DNA from: DASVNK01 sp036383895
GTDB lineage: Bacteria; Verrucomicrobiota; Verrucomicrobiia; Limisphaerales; SXQI01
DNA length: 64,000 bases
NCBI GenBank assembly: GCA_036383895.1
Contig: DASVNK010000025.1
Coordinates: 124,001 to 188,000, forward strand
Direction of reading: 5' to 3'
Positions 25,501 through 33,734 of the stretch are shown piece after piece; position 1 is the stretch's first letter; each line of letters starts with the position of its first letter. Under the pieces are notes generated by a model. The model saw only the letters and a program-made list of their open reading frames with translations, was not told the DNA's origin and did not search any database. The translations under genes and the position numbers were made by a program.

Positions 25501-26298
25501 ATGAAGACTGGACCTCTGTTTCTGGCCGCCGCCGTTAGCGCGTCGGCCCTCACCGGCTGCACACACGTAGCCAAATCCCGGACCAAAACCGCTGCGAAGC
25601 TCCACGAGCATTCCCGCGCGTTCACCACCGCCATCGTCGATACGTTGCAACTGCAACCCACCGACCAGCGCGATCCTTACACCATCCTCGCGCTCGACCT
25701 CGCGAAGATCGATCAACGCATCGAAGACCTGCCACTGAAGCCGATCGCCGTGGAACCCCTCCTCGCCTCGGCTTCGGCTTCCTCCACCAACCTCACCGCG
25801 GCTCAACATCGCGCCGCGCGGCGAGCTGCTTCCGCCCTGGAAGTTCGTCGCTCCGCGGTCGATCAACTCCTCGCCACGGAGCGCTCCCGCACCGATCAAC
25901 TCATCGCGTTCGGTGAAAAATTCGAGGAAGAGCGGAATCAATCCCGCCTCTCCTGGTTCAAGCGCATCAGCCTCTCAACTCTCCTGTTGGGCAGCTTCAT
26001 TGCGCTCGCCATCTTCTTTCCGGCCGCCATTCCCATCCTCGGCCGCATCCTCGCCTGGCTCGTCGGTAAAATTCCCGCGCTCGCCGGAACCCTCGGCGTC
26101 GTCAGCGTGAATGCCTTCGATGCCGTCGTCAAAGGCATCGAGCGCACCCGCACCACCGGCTCGATCGAGAAGCTCGGCAACCAACTCACGACCGGCGAAA
26201 TTCCACTCGCCGATCTCAAGCTGAATCTCTCCCGCGAAATGGACGCCGCCCACAAGGCCCTCGTCCGTCGTCGCAAGTCGTCCTTAAACCTCAACTAA
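25501..26298 (+). CDS. Uncharacterised lipoprotein with two membrane segments
   Basis: 265 aa. The signal peptide ends in the lipobox LTGC (Cys20). Helical residues ~25-155 include a coiled-coil-like stretch (AARRAASALEVRRSAVDQLL). Two hydrophobic segments follow (LSTLLLGSFIALAIFFPAAI and ILGRILAWLVGKIPALAGTL). The C-terminal ~60 residues are basic and soluble. It is the first gene after a strong promoter and is followed 12 bp later by the small gene that precedes the terminase. Holin- or spanin-like roles are possible in that context but no family match is clear. Confidence 0.65.
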   Translation: MKTGPLFLAAAVSASALTGCTHVAKSRTKTAAKLHEHSRAFTTAIVDTLQLQPTDQRDPYTILALDLAKIDQRIEDLPLKPIAVEPLLASASASSTNLTAAQHRAARRAASALEVRRSAVDQLLATERSRTDQLIAFGEKFEEERNQSRLSWFKRISLSTLLLGSFIALAIFFPAAIPILGRILAWLVGKIPALAGTLGVVSVNAFDAVVKGIERTRTTGSIEKLGNQLTTGEIPLADLKLNLSREMDAAHKALVRRRKSSLNLN

Positions 26299-26310
26299 AA
26301 AACGAACCTT

Positions 26311-26808
26311 ATGAACAACGATAATAGCTCCTCCATCAACGAATCCGGGTGGCACGTCGCTCCTATTTCTCCGATCGACGAACACGAGTTGCTCGCCGCT
26401 CAACAATGCGCCGAACGCGCGGAAAGTTACGGCGCCAGGCTCGATGCTGCCATTGTCCAATTCGTCCGGGAGCGTCTTTGGAAGCTCTCGGTCCAAAACC
26501 CGCACAGTCCAGAGTTTGCGTCCCTCCTCCGGACGCTCCTCCACCACTGGAGACTCGAAACCATGGGTAACAGGCGCAAGCGCTCCGTCAAAAACCAGGA
26601 GCGCCTCGTCCGTCATTTGTTTGGCTCCTTGCCGGAGGTCGTCCCCTTCGCGGAGAGTCAACAAATCAACACCCACGAACACCCTGCAGACACCCAGCTC
26701 ACACCCAGCTCACACCCAGCTCACACACAGCTCACACACAGCTCACACACAGCACACACACAGCACACACACAACTCACACCCAGCGAAACCGAATCTAA
26801 GTGCCTGA
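26311..26808 (+). CDS. Small protein with C-terminus encoded by an 11-bp minisatellite
   Basis: 165 aa. The first ~125 residues are soluble and helical (ECAERAESYGARLDAAIVQF-like region; RKRSVKNQERLVRHLFGSLP is basic), without a known family. It is in the position of a small terminase or adaptor gene before the large terminase, but no DNA-binding motif is clear. The last ~35 residues (Thr/His/Ser/Ala-rich, unit THSSHTAHTQL) are translated from the tandem repeat at 26690-26784, so the tail length may vary between strains. It starts 12 bp after the lipoprotein gene. Confidence 0.6.
   Translation: MNNDNSSSINESGWHVAPISPIDEHELLAAQQCAERAESYGARLDAAIVQFVRERLWKLSVQNPHSPEFASLLRTLLHHWRLETMGNRRKRSVKNQERLVRHLFGSLPEVVPFAESQQINTHEHPADTQLTPSSHPAHTQLTHSSHTAHTQHTHNSHPAKPNLSA
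26690..26784. repeat. 11-bp minisatellite, locus 1
   Basis: About 8.6 tandem copies of ACACMCAGCTC: three ACACCCAGCTC units, then ACACACAGCTC and ACACACAGCAC variants. Because 11 is not a multiple of 3, each frame reads the same 11-residue unit. The same unit recurs at 55377-55496. Confidence 0.92.
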
Positions 26809-26900
26809 TGCCAAATGAATCAGGTCAATAGACCCACAAAACACACACACAAAAACGAAAAAAAGTATCAACACCTTAACGTTACAAACAAATGCGTGCC

Positions 26901-26932
26901 GGCCTGAGGGCGAACAAAAGCGTCTTCAGGCC
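26901..26932 (+). promoter_or_regulatory. 12-bp hairpin in the terminase leader
   Basis: GGCCTGAGGGCG (26901-26912) pairs throughout with CGTCTTCAGGCC (26921-26932), counting two G-U pairs, around the loop AACAAAAG. It ends 20 bp before the terminase ATG and 6 bp before its RBS (GAAAGGA), so it could affect translation or mRNA stability. No T-run follows. Confidence 0.5.
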
Positions 26933-26952
26933 GCCGCGCGGAAAGGACCAAT

Positions 26953-28302
26953 ATGAACGACACGCCTTCCACTCCGCTCGTCACTCCGCTGAATAGCTAC
27001 TTCCTCCAACATTTCCTCCCGTACCAACGCCGTTGGTTGCTCGACGGGCGTCAGTTCAAAATCGGTCTCTGGGCGCGCCAGACCGGCAAAGATTTTACCT
27101 GCGCCGCCGAGGCCGCGCTCGATGCAGCGCAACGCCCAAACTCTCATTGGCTCATCGTCGCCTGCAGCGAGCGCCAGGCCCGTGAGTCCCTTTCCAAAGC
27201 TCGCCAATGGGTCGCCGAGATCAACGATCTCATGAATCTGGAGGCCTACGACATCGGCGACTCCGGCTCCGAAATTTGCTTGAGCAACGGCTCCCGCATC
27301 ACCGCGCTGCCCGCGAACCCGGAAACCATCCGCGGCTATTCGGCCAACGTCATCTTGACCGAGTTTGCCTTTCATTATGATCAGGAAGCCATCTGGCGCG
27401 CGGTCTTCCCAAGCGTCAGCAATCCTCTGCGTGGCGGACTCAAGAAGCTGCGCATCATCAGCACGCCCGGCGGGTTCGGAAATTTGTTTCACAAGTTGTG
27501 GACGGGCCAGGAGGAGGGAGCATCGCTCTTCGGCCAATCGAAAATCACGATTCACGATGCGGTCGCGCAAGGCTTGCCGATGAACATTCCGTCCTTGAAA
27601 AGCGGCATTGCCGTCCCGGAGGCATGGTCGCAGGAGTATGAATGTGAGTTTGTCGACCAGACCACCGTGCTCTTGCCCTATGCGTTGATCGAGCAATGTG
27701 AATCGACTGAAGCGACAGAAACCGGAATCGATTTCTCGCGCACCAGCAGTGACTTATTCGCCGGCATCGATTTCGGGCGAAAGCACGATCTGACCGTTTG
27801 CTGGATCCTCGAAAGAGTCGCCGGCGAGCTTTGGACGCGCGAGGTGCTCACGCTGGAGAGAATGTCCACCCCGGCGCAGTTCGAACTGTTGCGCGGCAGG
27901 TTGCCCCGCGCCCGGCGGATCTGCGTCGATTATACCGGCGCTGGAGTCGGTCTCGGTGACCTGCTCGCCCGCCAATTTGGATCAAGTGAAAATGGCGGCA
28001 GGGTGGAACTCTGCACCTTCAGTTCTGCCTTGAAAGCGGAACTCTTTCCGAAGCTGCGCGGCGCCTTGGAAGCCCGGAAGCTTTGGCTCCCGGTCAGCCA
28101 GGCCATTCGTGAAGACCTGCATGCGGTGCATAGGGTTGTGTCCGCACAGGGACAGATTGCCTATCGAGCCAGTCACAGTGCGGACGGTCACAGCGATCGC
28201 TGCACCGCCTTGGCGCTCGCGTTGCGGGCCGCCGAGAGCGCGCCGCCCCAGGCATTCGCCAAAAGCATCGGACGAAAGTTCGCCATGGCCGCTCGGTATT
28301 GA
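26953..28302 (+). CDS. Phage terminase large subunit (Mu gp28-like)
   Basis: 449-aa DNA-packaging motor. The ATPase half has a Walker A-type WARQTGKDFT (residues 40-49), a Walker B position VILTEF (133-138) where the usual Asp is Thr, and the coupling motif ISTPGG (169-174). The nuclease half has candidate metal-binding Asp residues at D273 (GIDFG), D326 (VDYTG) and D411/D415 (SADGHSD). It starts from ATG 26953 with RBS GAAAGGA. Its presumed partners, portal, protease and capsid, lie 10 kb away on the other strand. The Walker B substitution may mean lost or altered activity. Confidence 0.85.
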   Translation: MNDTPSTPLVTPLNSYFLQHFLPYQRRWLLDGRQFKIGLWARQTGKDFTCAAEAALDAAQRPNSHWLIVACSERQARESLSKARQWVAEINDLMNLEAYDIGDSGSEICLSNGSRITALPANPETIRGYSANVILTEFAFHYDQEAIWRAVFPSVSNPLRGGLKKLRIISTPGGFGNLFHKLWTGQEEGASLFGQSKITIHDAVAQGLPMNIPSLKSGIAVPEAWSQEYECEFVDQTTVLLPYALIEQCESTEATETGIDFSRTSSDLFAGIDFGRKHDLTVCWILERVAGELWTREVLTLERMSTPAQFELLRGRLPRARRICVDYTGAGVGLGDLLARQFGSSENGGRVELCTFSSALKAELFPKLRGALEARKLWLPVSQAIREDLHAVHRVVSAQGQIAYRASHSADGHSDRCTALALALRAAESAPPQAFAKSIGRKFAMAARY

Positions 28303-28387
28303 AGACAACCGAGTAAGATTACTTAAGTTGTTAAGGACTACCTTTACCGCATTGCTAATCGCGAGGATCAAGCTCATCATCGAGCCG

Positions 28388-28846
28388 ATGCTCAAGGCGC
28401 CGTATATCCTGCTGGCGGAGGATAGTGATGACGACGCCTTCTTTGCGCACCGCTGTTTCCGGATCGCTGGCGTAAAGGTCGACCTGAAGCGGTGCGAAAA
28501 CGGCGTGGATGCCTGCGCGGATTTGAAGCGGTGCGGGGCTGATCTTCCCCTGGGAGTGATCCTGGACCTGAAGATGCCGCTGATGGATGGGTTCGAAACG
28601 TTGAAGTGGATTCGGGACCAGCCTGGGTTCAAACATTTGCCGGTGGTGATTCTGTCCTCAAGCGATATTCCCGAAGATAAGAAGCGCGCGCAGAAATTGG
28701 GGTGCACCGAGTATCTGGTAAAACCGAATTCGATCAAGGCGCTGGAAGCGTTGTTGAAGGAGTTGGTGGAACGGTTGCTCGCGCGCGCGACGGTCGCGCT
28801 GAGCGAAAGCGGTTCGGTCACCGTAAAACCTGGACGGACACCGTAG
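28388..28846 (+). CDS. Stand-alone response regulator receiver protein
   Basis: 152 aa, a single CheY-like receiver domain with no output domain. The acidic pair is in LAEDSDDDAFF, the phospho-acceptor Asp in ILDLKMPLMDG, the conserved Ser in VVILSSSD, and the Lys in YLVKPNS. The RCF-type layout (RIAGVKVDLKRCENG) is typical of Rcp1-like regulators that pair with phytochrome-type or hybrid kinases. The ATG at 28388 is selected because upstream codons are antisense to the terminase end. No kinase is nearby. Its stop is 3 bp from the convergent MoeA stop. Confidence 0.9.
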   Translation: MLKAPYILLAEDSDDDAFFAHRCFRIAGVKVDLKRCENGVDACADLKRCGADLPLGVILDLKMPLMDGFETLKWIRDQPGFKHLPVVILSSSDIPEDKKRAQKLGCTEYLVKPNSIKALEALLKELVERLLARATVALSESGSVTVKPGRTP

Positions 28847-28849
28847 GCG

Positions 28850-30040
28850 TTAGAACAAGTTGGCAGAGACCATTGTTCCGGCGTCCAACCGCGTGGCTGG
28901 CGGAACATCTACCAGGCAATTCGCATCTCCAAGTGAACCAAGCATATGTGACGCCTGCCGCCCGAGGGGTCTTACTCCGCCCTTCTTATATTCGCAGCGC
29001 ACGAAGTGGCGACGATCACCGGGATTGGAAATGGGCGCGGTAAGTTCCCCGCCCACCGTTGCGAGTTCGCACTCACGCGCACCCATCATTTTCAAAAGCG
29101 CAGGGCGAACCAGCACCAGGAAAGTAACCAGCGCGCTCACCGGATTTCCGGGAAGTCCAAACAGGAACCTCTTCTCCAGTCGGCCAAAAACGAATGGTTT
29201 GCCAGGTCGAATGGCGACTTTCCAATGATCGATGACCCCGCCGATCCTGGTGAATGCCTCCTTCACAAAATCGAATTCGCCCACCGAGACCCCGCCCGTC
29301 GTAATGACGACCTCGTGATTCGCGAAGGCCGCTTCGAGCGTCGAGGTGGTCGCTTCGAGTGTGTCCGGAACAAGTGGCAGCACCGTCGGCTTGATCTGGA
29401 GCGACCGCAACAAAGAGGCGAGCAGAAGCCGATTGCTTTCGTAGATCTTTCCGGGACCGAGCGGCAGGCCGGGTTCAACCAGTTCGTCGCCCGTGGCAAG
29501 CAGCGCGATGCGCGGCTGGACGCTCACTGCCACCTCGGAGTGCCCCGTGGCGGCAAGAAGCGCGAGCCGAGTGGCGTTCAGGAGATCGCCAGCATCCGCG
29601 ATTTGCGTTCCAGTGCGGATATCTTCGCCTCGCAGACGGATGTTCTCAAACGGCTTCACCGTTTCCGCGAACCTGGCAGCTCCATTCTCAGCATGAACCT
29701 CTTCCTGCATAACCACCGCATCAGCCCCTTCTGGAACGACCGACCCGGTAAAGAGCCGCAGACAAGTTCCAGGTGAGACGATGCCACCAAAAGTTTCGCC
29801 AGCTCCAATCCGCCCGATCACTTTGAGTTCGATTGGCTGAGATTCGGAAGCGCTGCGGAGATCGTCGGCCCGGACCGCGTACCCATCCATGGCGGAGTTA
29901 TCGAAGCCGGGCAGATCGACGAGGGAAGAGATCGGCTCAGCGCAGATGCGGCCCAGCGCGTGGATGAGGGGCACGCGTTCGGTGCGCGCAGTTTTGATGG
30001 AGGCAAAAAGGCGTTCCTTCGCCTCTTCTAAAGAGATCAC
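28850..30040 (-). CDS. moeA: Molybdopterin molybdotransferase MoeA
   Basis: 396 aa, the usual length. It inserts molybdate into adenylylated molybdopterin in the cytoplasm. Recognisable segments are DLPGFDNSAMDGYAVRADD, GRIGAGETFGG, the VMQEEVHAE region, LLATGDELVEPG, TTGGVSVGEFDF and the active-site loop FGLPGNPVSALVTF. The start lies 2 bp after the stop of the type II secretion/pilus ATPase gene, an odd partnership suggesting that MoeA is carried on the same transcript. No other molybdenum-cofactor gene is in the window. Confidence 0.95.
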   Translation of the reverse strand: MISLEEAKERLFASIKTARTERVPLIHALGRICAEPISSLVDLPGFDNSAMDGYAVRADDLRSASESQPIELKVIGRIGAGETFGGIVSPGTCLRLFTGSVVPEGADAVVMQEEVHAENGAARFAETVKPFENIRLRGEDIRTGTQIADAGDLLNATRLALLAATGHSEVAVSVQPRIALLATGDELVEPGLPLGPGKIYESNRLLLASLLRSLQIKPTVLPLVPDTLEATTSTLEAAFANHEVVITTGGVSVGEFDFVKEAFTRIGGVIDHWKVAIRPGKPFVFGRLEKRFLFGLPGNPVSALVTFLVLVRPALLKMMGARECELATVGGELTAPISNPGDRRHFVRCEYKKGGVRPLGRQASHMLGSLGDANCLVDVPPATRLDAGTMVSANLF

Positions 30041-30042
30041 TC

Positions 30043-31779
30043 TTAGTGACTTGAAGTCAAAACCAGGACTTGTTCAAGCGTGGAGACGCCTTCCTTGACC
30101 TTATCGAGAGCGACCATGCGCAGGGTGCGCATCCCCTGGGCGACGGCCATCTTGCCGATTTCCATCGCGCTCTTGCGCTCGATGACCATCTTGCGCAGTT
30201 CGTCCGTAACGGTCATGACTTCGATGATGGCGCATCGGCCAGAGTAGCCGGTGTTTTTGCAACGTTCACAACCGCGTCCGCGATAGAGCGTGGCGCCCTG
30301 GAAGAGCTTTGGATCGATCTGCAAATCCTCGAACATGCGCGGCGGATAAGTGACCGGCTCTTTGCACATCGGGCAAATCCGGCGCATGAGGCGCTGCGCG
30401 CAGGCGAGAATAACAGAAGATGAAATAAGGAACGGAGCGATACCCATGTCATCGAGACGCGCGATGGCGCCGGGCGCGTCATTACAGTGCATCGTGCTGA
30501 GCACCTGGTGACCGGTAAGCGCGGCTTCAACCGCGATCTCAGCGGTCTCCGCATCCCGAATTTCACCGATCATGCAAATATCCGGATCCTGGCGGAGAAT
30601 GGAGCGCAACGCACCGGCGAACGTAAGCCCAATCTCTTTGTTCACCGGAACCTGGTTGATGCCCGGGATCTGGAATTCCACCGGGTCTTCAACGGTAACG
30701 ATGTTGTAGTCCGGGTTATTGAGTTCGTTCAGCGCGGAATAAAGCGTGGTCGTCTTGCCGGAACCGGTCGGACCGGTGACGAGGATGAGACCGTGCGGGG
30801 CATCGACCGCGGCTTTGAAACGGCGGAACGTTTCCTGGTCCATCCCGAGCTTCTCGATGCTGGCGGAAAGATTTCCTTTATCCAGCACGCGGAGCACGCA
30901 TTTTTCGCCGTGTACCGTGGGGAGAAACGAGACGCGGAGATCGATATCCTTGCCGGCGACTTTGATGCGCATGCGGCCGTCCTGCGGGAGGCGGCGTTCG
31001 GCAATGTTGAGGTTGCTCATGATCTTGAGACGAGACATGAGCGGGACCTGCAGATTTTTTGGCGGCGGGGTGGCGTCCGTAAGAACGCCGTCGACGCGGT
31101 AACGGAGGCGGACGGAACGCTCAAAGGGTTCGAGGTGAATATCACTCGCGCGATCTTTGACGGCTTGAACGAGAATCAGATTGGCGAGGCGAATGACGGG
31201 AGCTTCCTCGGTGCTGTCTTTGAGTTCCTGCTCAGTGAGGTCTTCGTTGAAGACGGTGACTTGCTCGACTTCGCTATCATCCGCTTCCTCCTTTTCGACG
31301 CGCTTCTGCGCCTCGATGATCTCCTCCATGCTCCCGGTGCGCGTCTCCAGGTTGTTGAGCTTATCAATGATCGACTTCTCGGAAGCGATCATGGTGGAGA
31401 CTTCGAGCTTGGTGATGCGCTTCACGTCGTCGAGAGCGAGGACGTTTAGCGGGTCAGCCATCGCCAGAAAGAGGCGATTATCCAGGCGGGAAACGGGGAG
31501 GACTTTGTGGTTGCGCGCAACTTCCTTGGGAATCAGCGCGGCGAGATCCTGCGGGATGGAAATGCGGGAAAGATTGATGGGGGGCGTATTGAGCACACGG
31601 CCCATCGAGACGACCATGTCGATCTCGCTGATATAATTCTTTTCGACGACGAGCTTGAGGAGGCGGGTGCCCTGCTTTTTCTGCTGCTCGAGGAGTTCTT
31701 CGACCTGCTTTTGCGTAAGCAGGCCATCTTCGACCAGTGCGTCTGCGATGCGTTCGCCGAATGTTTTGACGGGCGGCAT
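30043..31779 (-). CDS. Type II secretion / type IV pilus assembly ATPase (GspE/PilB)
   Basis: 578-aa hexameric motor ATPase. The MshEN-type N-terminal domain is at residues ~1-140. The core has Walker A GPTGSGKT (336-343), an Asp-box region (EDPVEFQIPGINQ), Walker B-like DICMIGEIRDAETAEIA and a His-box. Near the C-terminus a Cys4 zinc site is formed by CPMC and CERC (in RGCERCKNTGYSGR), as in GspE/PilB but not PilT. It is preceded 6 bp upstream by an MshEN-domain protein. Prepilin-like genes elsewhere in the window may encode its substrates. Confidence 0.93.
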   Translation of the reverse strand: MPPVKTFGERIADALVEDGLLTQKQVEELLEQQKKQGTRLLKLVVEKNYISEIDMVVSMGRVLNTPPINLSRISIPQDLAALIPKEVARNHKVLPVSRLDNRLFLAMADPLNVLALDDVKRITKLEVSTMIASEKSIIDKLNNLETRTGSMEEIIEAQKRVEKEEADDSEVEQVTVFNEDLTEQELKDSTEEAPVIRLANLILVQAVKDRASDIHLEPFERSVRLRYRVDGVLTDATPPPKNLQVPLMSRLKIMSNLNIAERRLPQDGRMRIKVAGKDIDLRVSFLPTVHGEKCVLRVLDKGNLSASIEKLGMDQETFRRFKAAVDAPHGLILVTGPTGSGKTTTLYSALNELNNPDYNIVTVEDPVEFQIPGINQVPVNKEIGLTFAGALRSILRQDPDICMIGEIRDAETAEIAVEAALTGHQVLSTMHCNDAPGAIARLDDMGIAPFLISSSVILACAQRLMRRICPMCKEPVTYPPRMFEDLQIDPKLFQGATLYRGRGCERCKNTGYSGRCAIIEVMTVTDELRKMVIERKSAMEIGKMAVAQGMRTLRMVALDKVKEGVSTLEQVLVLTSSH

Positions 31780-31785
31780 ACTTGG

Positions 31786-32655
31786 TTAGCGGTAAATCTT
31801 TTTAATCACGCGCAGGAGTTCGAGCGGCGGCGCGATATACCAGACAATGCGCGCTTTGCTGTGATGCTCGAGTTCGCGGGCCGCTTGTTTGTTGAAAGGA
31901 TTACAAGTGGCGACGAGGATCGATTTGCTCATCCGATCGATCGGCATGACGGACCAGCGGAGGCAGGTTTCTTTCGGGAAGGCGCGAGCGAAATCGACAT
32001 CGACGTCGTATTTGTCGATCGGCAGGTAGGCGAGGCGCGATTTTTCGCAGAGCGCCTTGAGCGACTTTTCGAGGGGGAGGATTTGGCGATCGGAAATGGT
32101 TTGAATAAAGGGCTCGGCCGGCTGGCGCGGGACTTCGCGCATGTTGTACTTGGGCCAGAACTGTTCGAAGTCGCCCGGGCTGACCAATTTTCCTTCGACG
32201 AACATCTTGAGCATTTGCTGCTTCCCGTCGTCGACTTCGGTGGGGACACTGGTTTCCTGGGTGGCAGGTTCGCCCGCTTTCTTAACGGCGACGGAGGCGC
32301 TCTGGCGTTCGCTGAAGGAGGTGTCGCCGACGCCGCCGGAAGTGGGTGAAGTAAAGCTGTTGGCCTTATCTTCGATCTCCCCAAGGGCGCGCTGAACATC
32401 GGGATCATCCGGGCTGCGCTGGAGAATACTTTCGTATTCAAGGATCGCGGAGGAGAGTTGGCCGAGTTGGACGTACGCTTCGGCGATGCGCTTGGAAGTG
32501 TTTACCAGCTCGGACTCACGATTCAGCTTGGAATACGCTTCCTTGAGGATTTCCAGCGACTGGGTATCCATCGGCTGGGACTGCGTAATAACTTCGAACA
32601 TCTCAATCGTTTGCAACAATTGAGCTTCTTCATTCGCAGTCAACGTCCCGGCCAT
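31786..32655 (-). CDS. TPR plus MshEN-domain protein paired with the GspE ATPase
   Basis: 289 aa from the ATG at 32655, with AGGAAG about 11 nt upstream as RBS; a longer start at 32679 is less likely. Residues ~1-100 form a TPR-like helical block (ILKEAYSKLNRESELVNTSK, LGQLSSAILEYESILQRS). A Ser/Thr/Glu-rich linker follows, then a GspE-type N-terminal (MshEN) domain (ISDRQILPLEKSLKALCEKS, FPKETCLRWSVMPID, LVATCNPFNKQAARELE). MshEN domains bind c-di-GMP in some pilus ATPases. Separation of this domain from its ATPase suggests a regulatory or docking subunit for the motor. Confidence 0.8.
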   Translation of the reverse strand: MAGTLTANEEAQLLQTIEMFEVITQSQPMDTQSLEILKEAYSKLNRESELVNTSKRIAEAYVQLGQLSSAILEYESILQRSPDDPDVQRALGEIEDKANSFTSPTSGGVGDTSFSERQSASVAVKKAGEPATQETSVPTEVDDGKQQMLKMFVEGKLVSPGDFEQFWPKYNMREVPRQPAEPFIQTISDRQILPLEKSLKALCEKSRLAYLPIDKYDVDVDFARAFPKETCLRWSVMPIDRMSKSILVATCNPFNKQAARELEHHSKARIVWYIAPPLELLRVIKKIYR

Positions 32656-32775
32656 AGAAATTGTCTTCCTACCTTTCATCGTCCGATTTCAGGAGAAATT
32701 GAACGGAAATTGCGGGCAAGGACGTGAAAGAAAGCCACTTAGCGGGACGCGGCCGGGGACAAGCACCCAGTGGGC

Positions 32776-33588
32776 TTAAGCGAACGCGGCGCGGAGCGTC
32801 TTAAGACTTTGTTCCGCAATTACCTGCGGGCCTTCTTCAAATTTAAAAACTTCAACCGAAACGTAGCCGTTGTAACCGACGTTTTTCAGCGCGGCGGCGA
32901 TCGGTTTGAAGTCAATTTCGCCGAAGCCGGGGCCTTTGAGGTTTTTATCGTTAGCGTGGAAGTAGGCGAAATTGGGCCAGGACTCCTGGATAATCTGGGG
33001 GATGGGCTTGGCTTCAGAGCACATCGCTTTGACGTCGAGAATGATTTTGAATTTTGGGGACTTCAGTTGGTTAACGAAGTCGATGGCCTGCGCGGCGGTG
33101 TTGATGAAGTTGGTTTCGGACGGGGCGAGCGGTTCGAAGCAGATGGTCACGTCGCGATCTTCGGCGCGTTTTACCGCATCACGGAAACAATCGGTCGCCC
33201 ACTGCCACCCTTGCTCGAACGAGACGCCGTTCTCGAGGTTGCGCTGTTTGGGTGAGCCAACGACGACGAATTTGCCGTCCAGGTCGGCGCAGAAATCGAC
33301 GAGGGCGGAGAAATATTCGGCGGTGCGTCCACGGACAGCCTGGTCGGGATGGGTGAGATGCAAACCTTCGGTCTGGACCAGGACCCAATGGATGCCGGAG
33401 ATGGCGATTTGGTGTTGGGCGGCGAGGTTTTTAATCTCCTGGCGGCGAGCAGAAGAAATTTCGGTGACCGCTTTTGCGATGGTGAAGGGGGCGATTTCGA
33501 CCGCTTGGTAGCCGGTTTTTCCGATAAAGGCGAAGGTCTCCTCGAGAGACCAGCCCTGGAAGATTTCGTTACAAATCGCAAACTTCAC
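32776..33588 (-). CDS. Sugar phosphate isomerase/epimerase (AP-endonuclease-2 TIM barrel)
   Basis: 270-aa TIM-barrel protein of the xylose isomerase-like superfamily. Metal-ligand candidates are the Glu in TICFEPLAPSE, Asp in IILDVKAMCSE, His in FAYFHANDKNL and Glu in GYVSVEVFKFEEG. Members isomerise or epimerise sugars and polyols such as hydroxypyruvate or inosose. The specific substrate is unknown. It diverges from pyruvate kinase with a 146-bp spacer. Confidence 0.88.
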   Translation of the reverse strand: MKFAICNEIFQGWSLEETFAFIGKTGYQAVEIAPFTIAKAVTEISSARRQEIKNLAAQHQIAISGIHWVLVQTEGLHLTHPDQAVRGRTAEYFSALVDFCADLDGKFVVVGSPKQRNLENGVSFEQGWQWATDCFRDAVKRAEDRDVTICFEPLAPSETNFINTAAQAIDFVNQLKSPKFKIILDVKAMCSEAKPIPQIIQESWPNFAYFHANDKNLKGPGFGEIDFKPIAAALKNVGYNGYVSVEVFKFEEGPQVIAEQSLKTLRAAFA

Positions 33589-33734
33589 GGAGGGGATTTA
33601 GCAACTCGGTTGTGAAAGTCGAGACGCATGCCGCGCTCCCGGTTTCCACTGGAACGAATCACCAAGTCTCCACACTCGCTCGCTTAAACCACTTCTTGGA
33701 CGCGGACCGAATTTCTTCTAGGGTTCGGCCGCGG

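Noticed and set aside
26690..26784. A CRISPR-like array, considered because of the regular repeats here and at 55377-55496.
   Set aside because: The units are contiguous 11-mers without spacers, and no cas genes are nearby.
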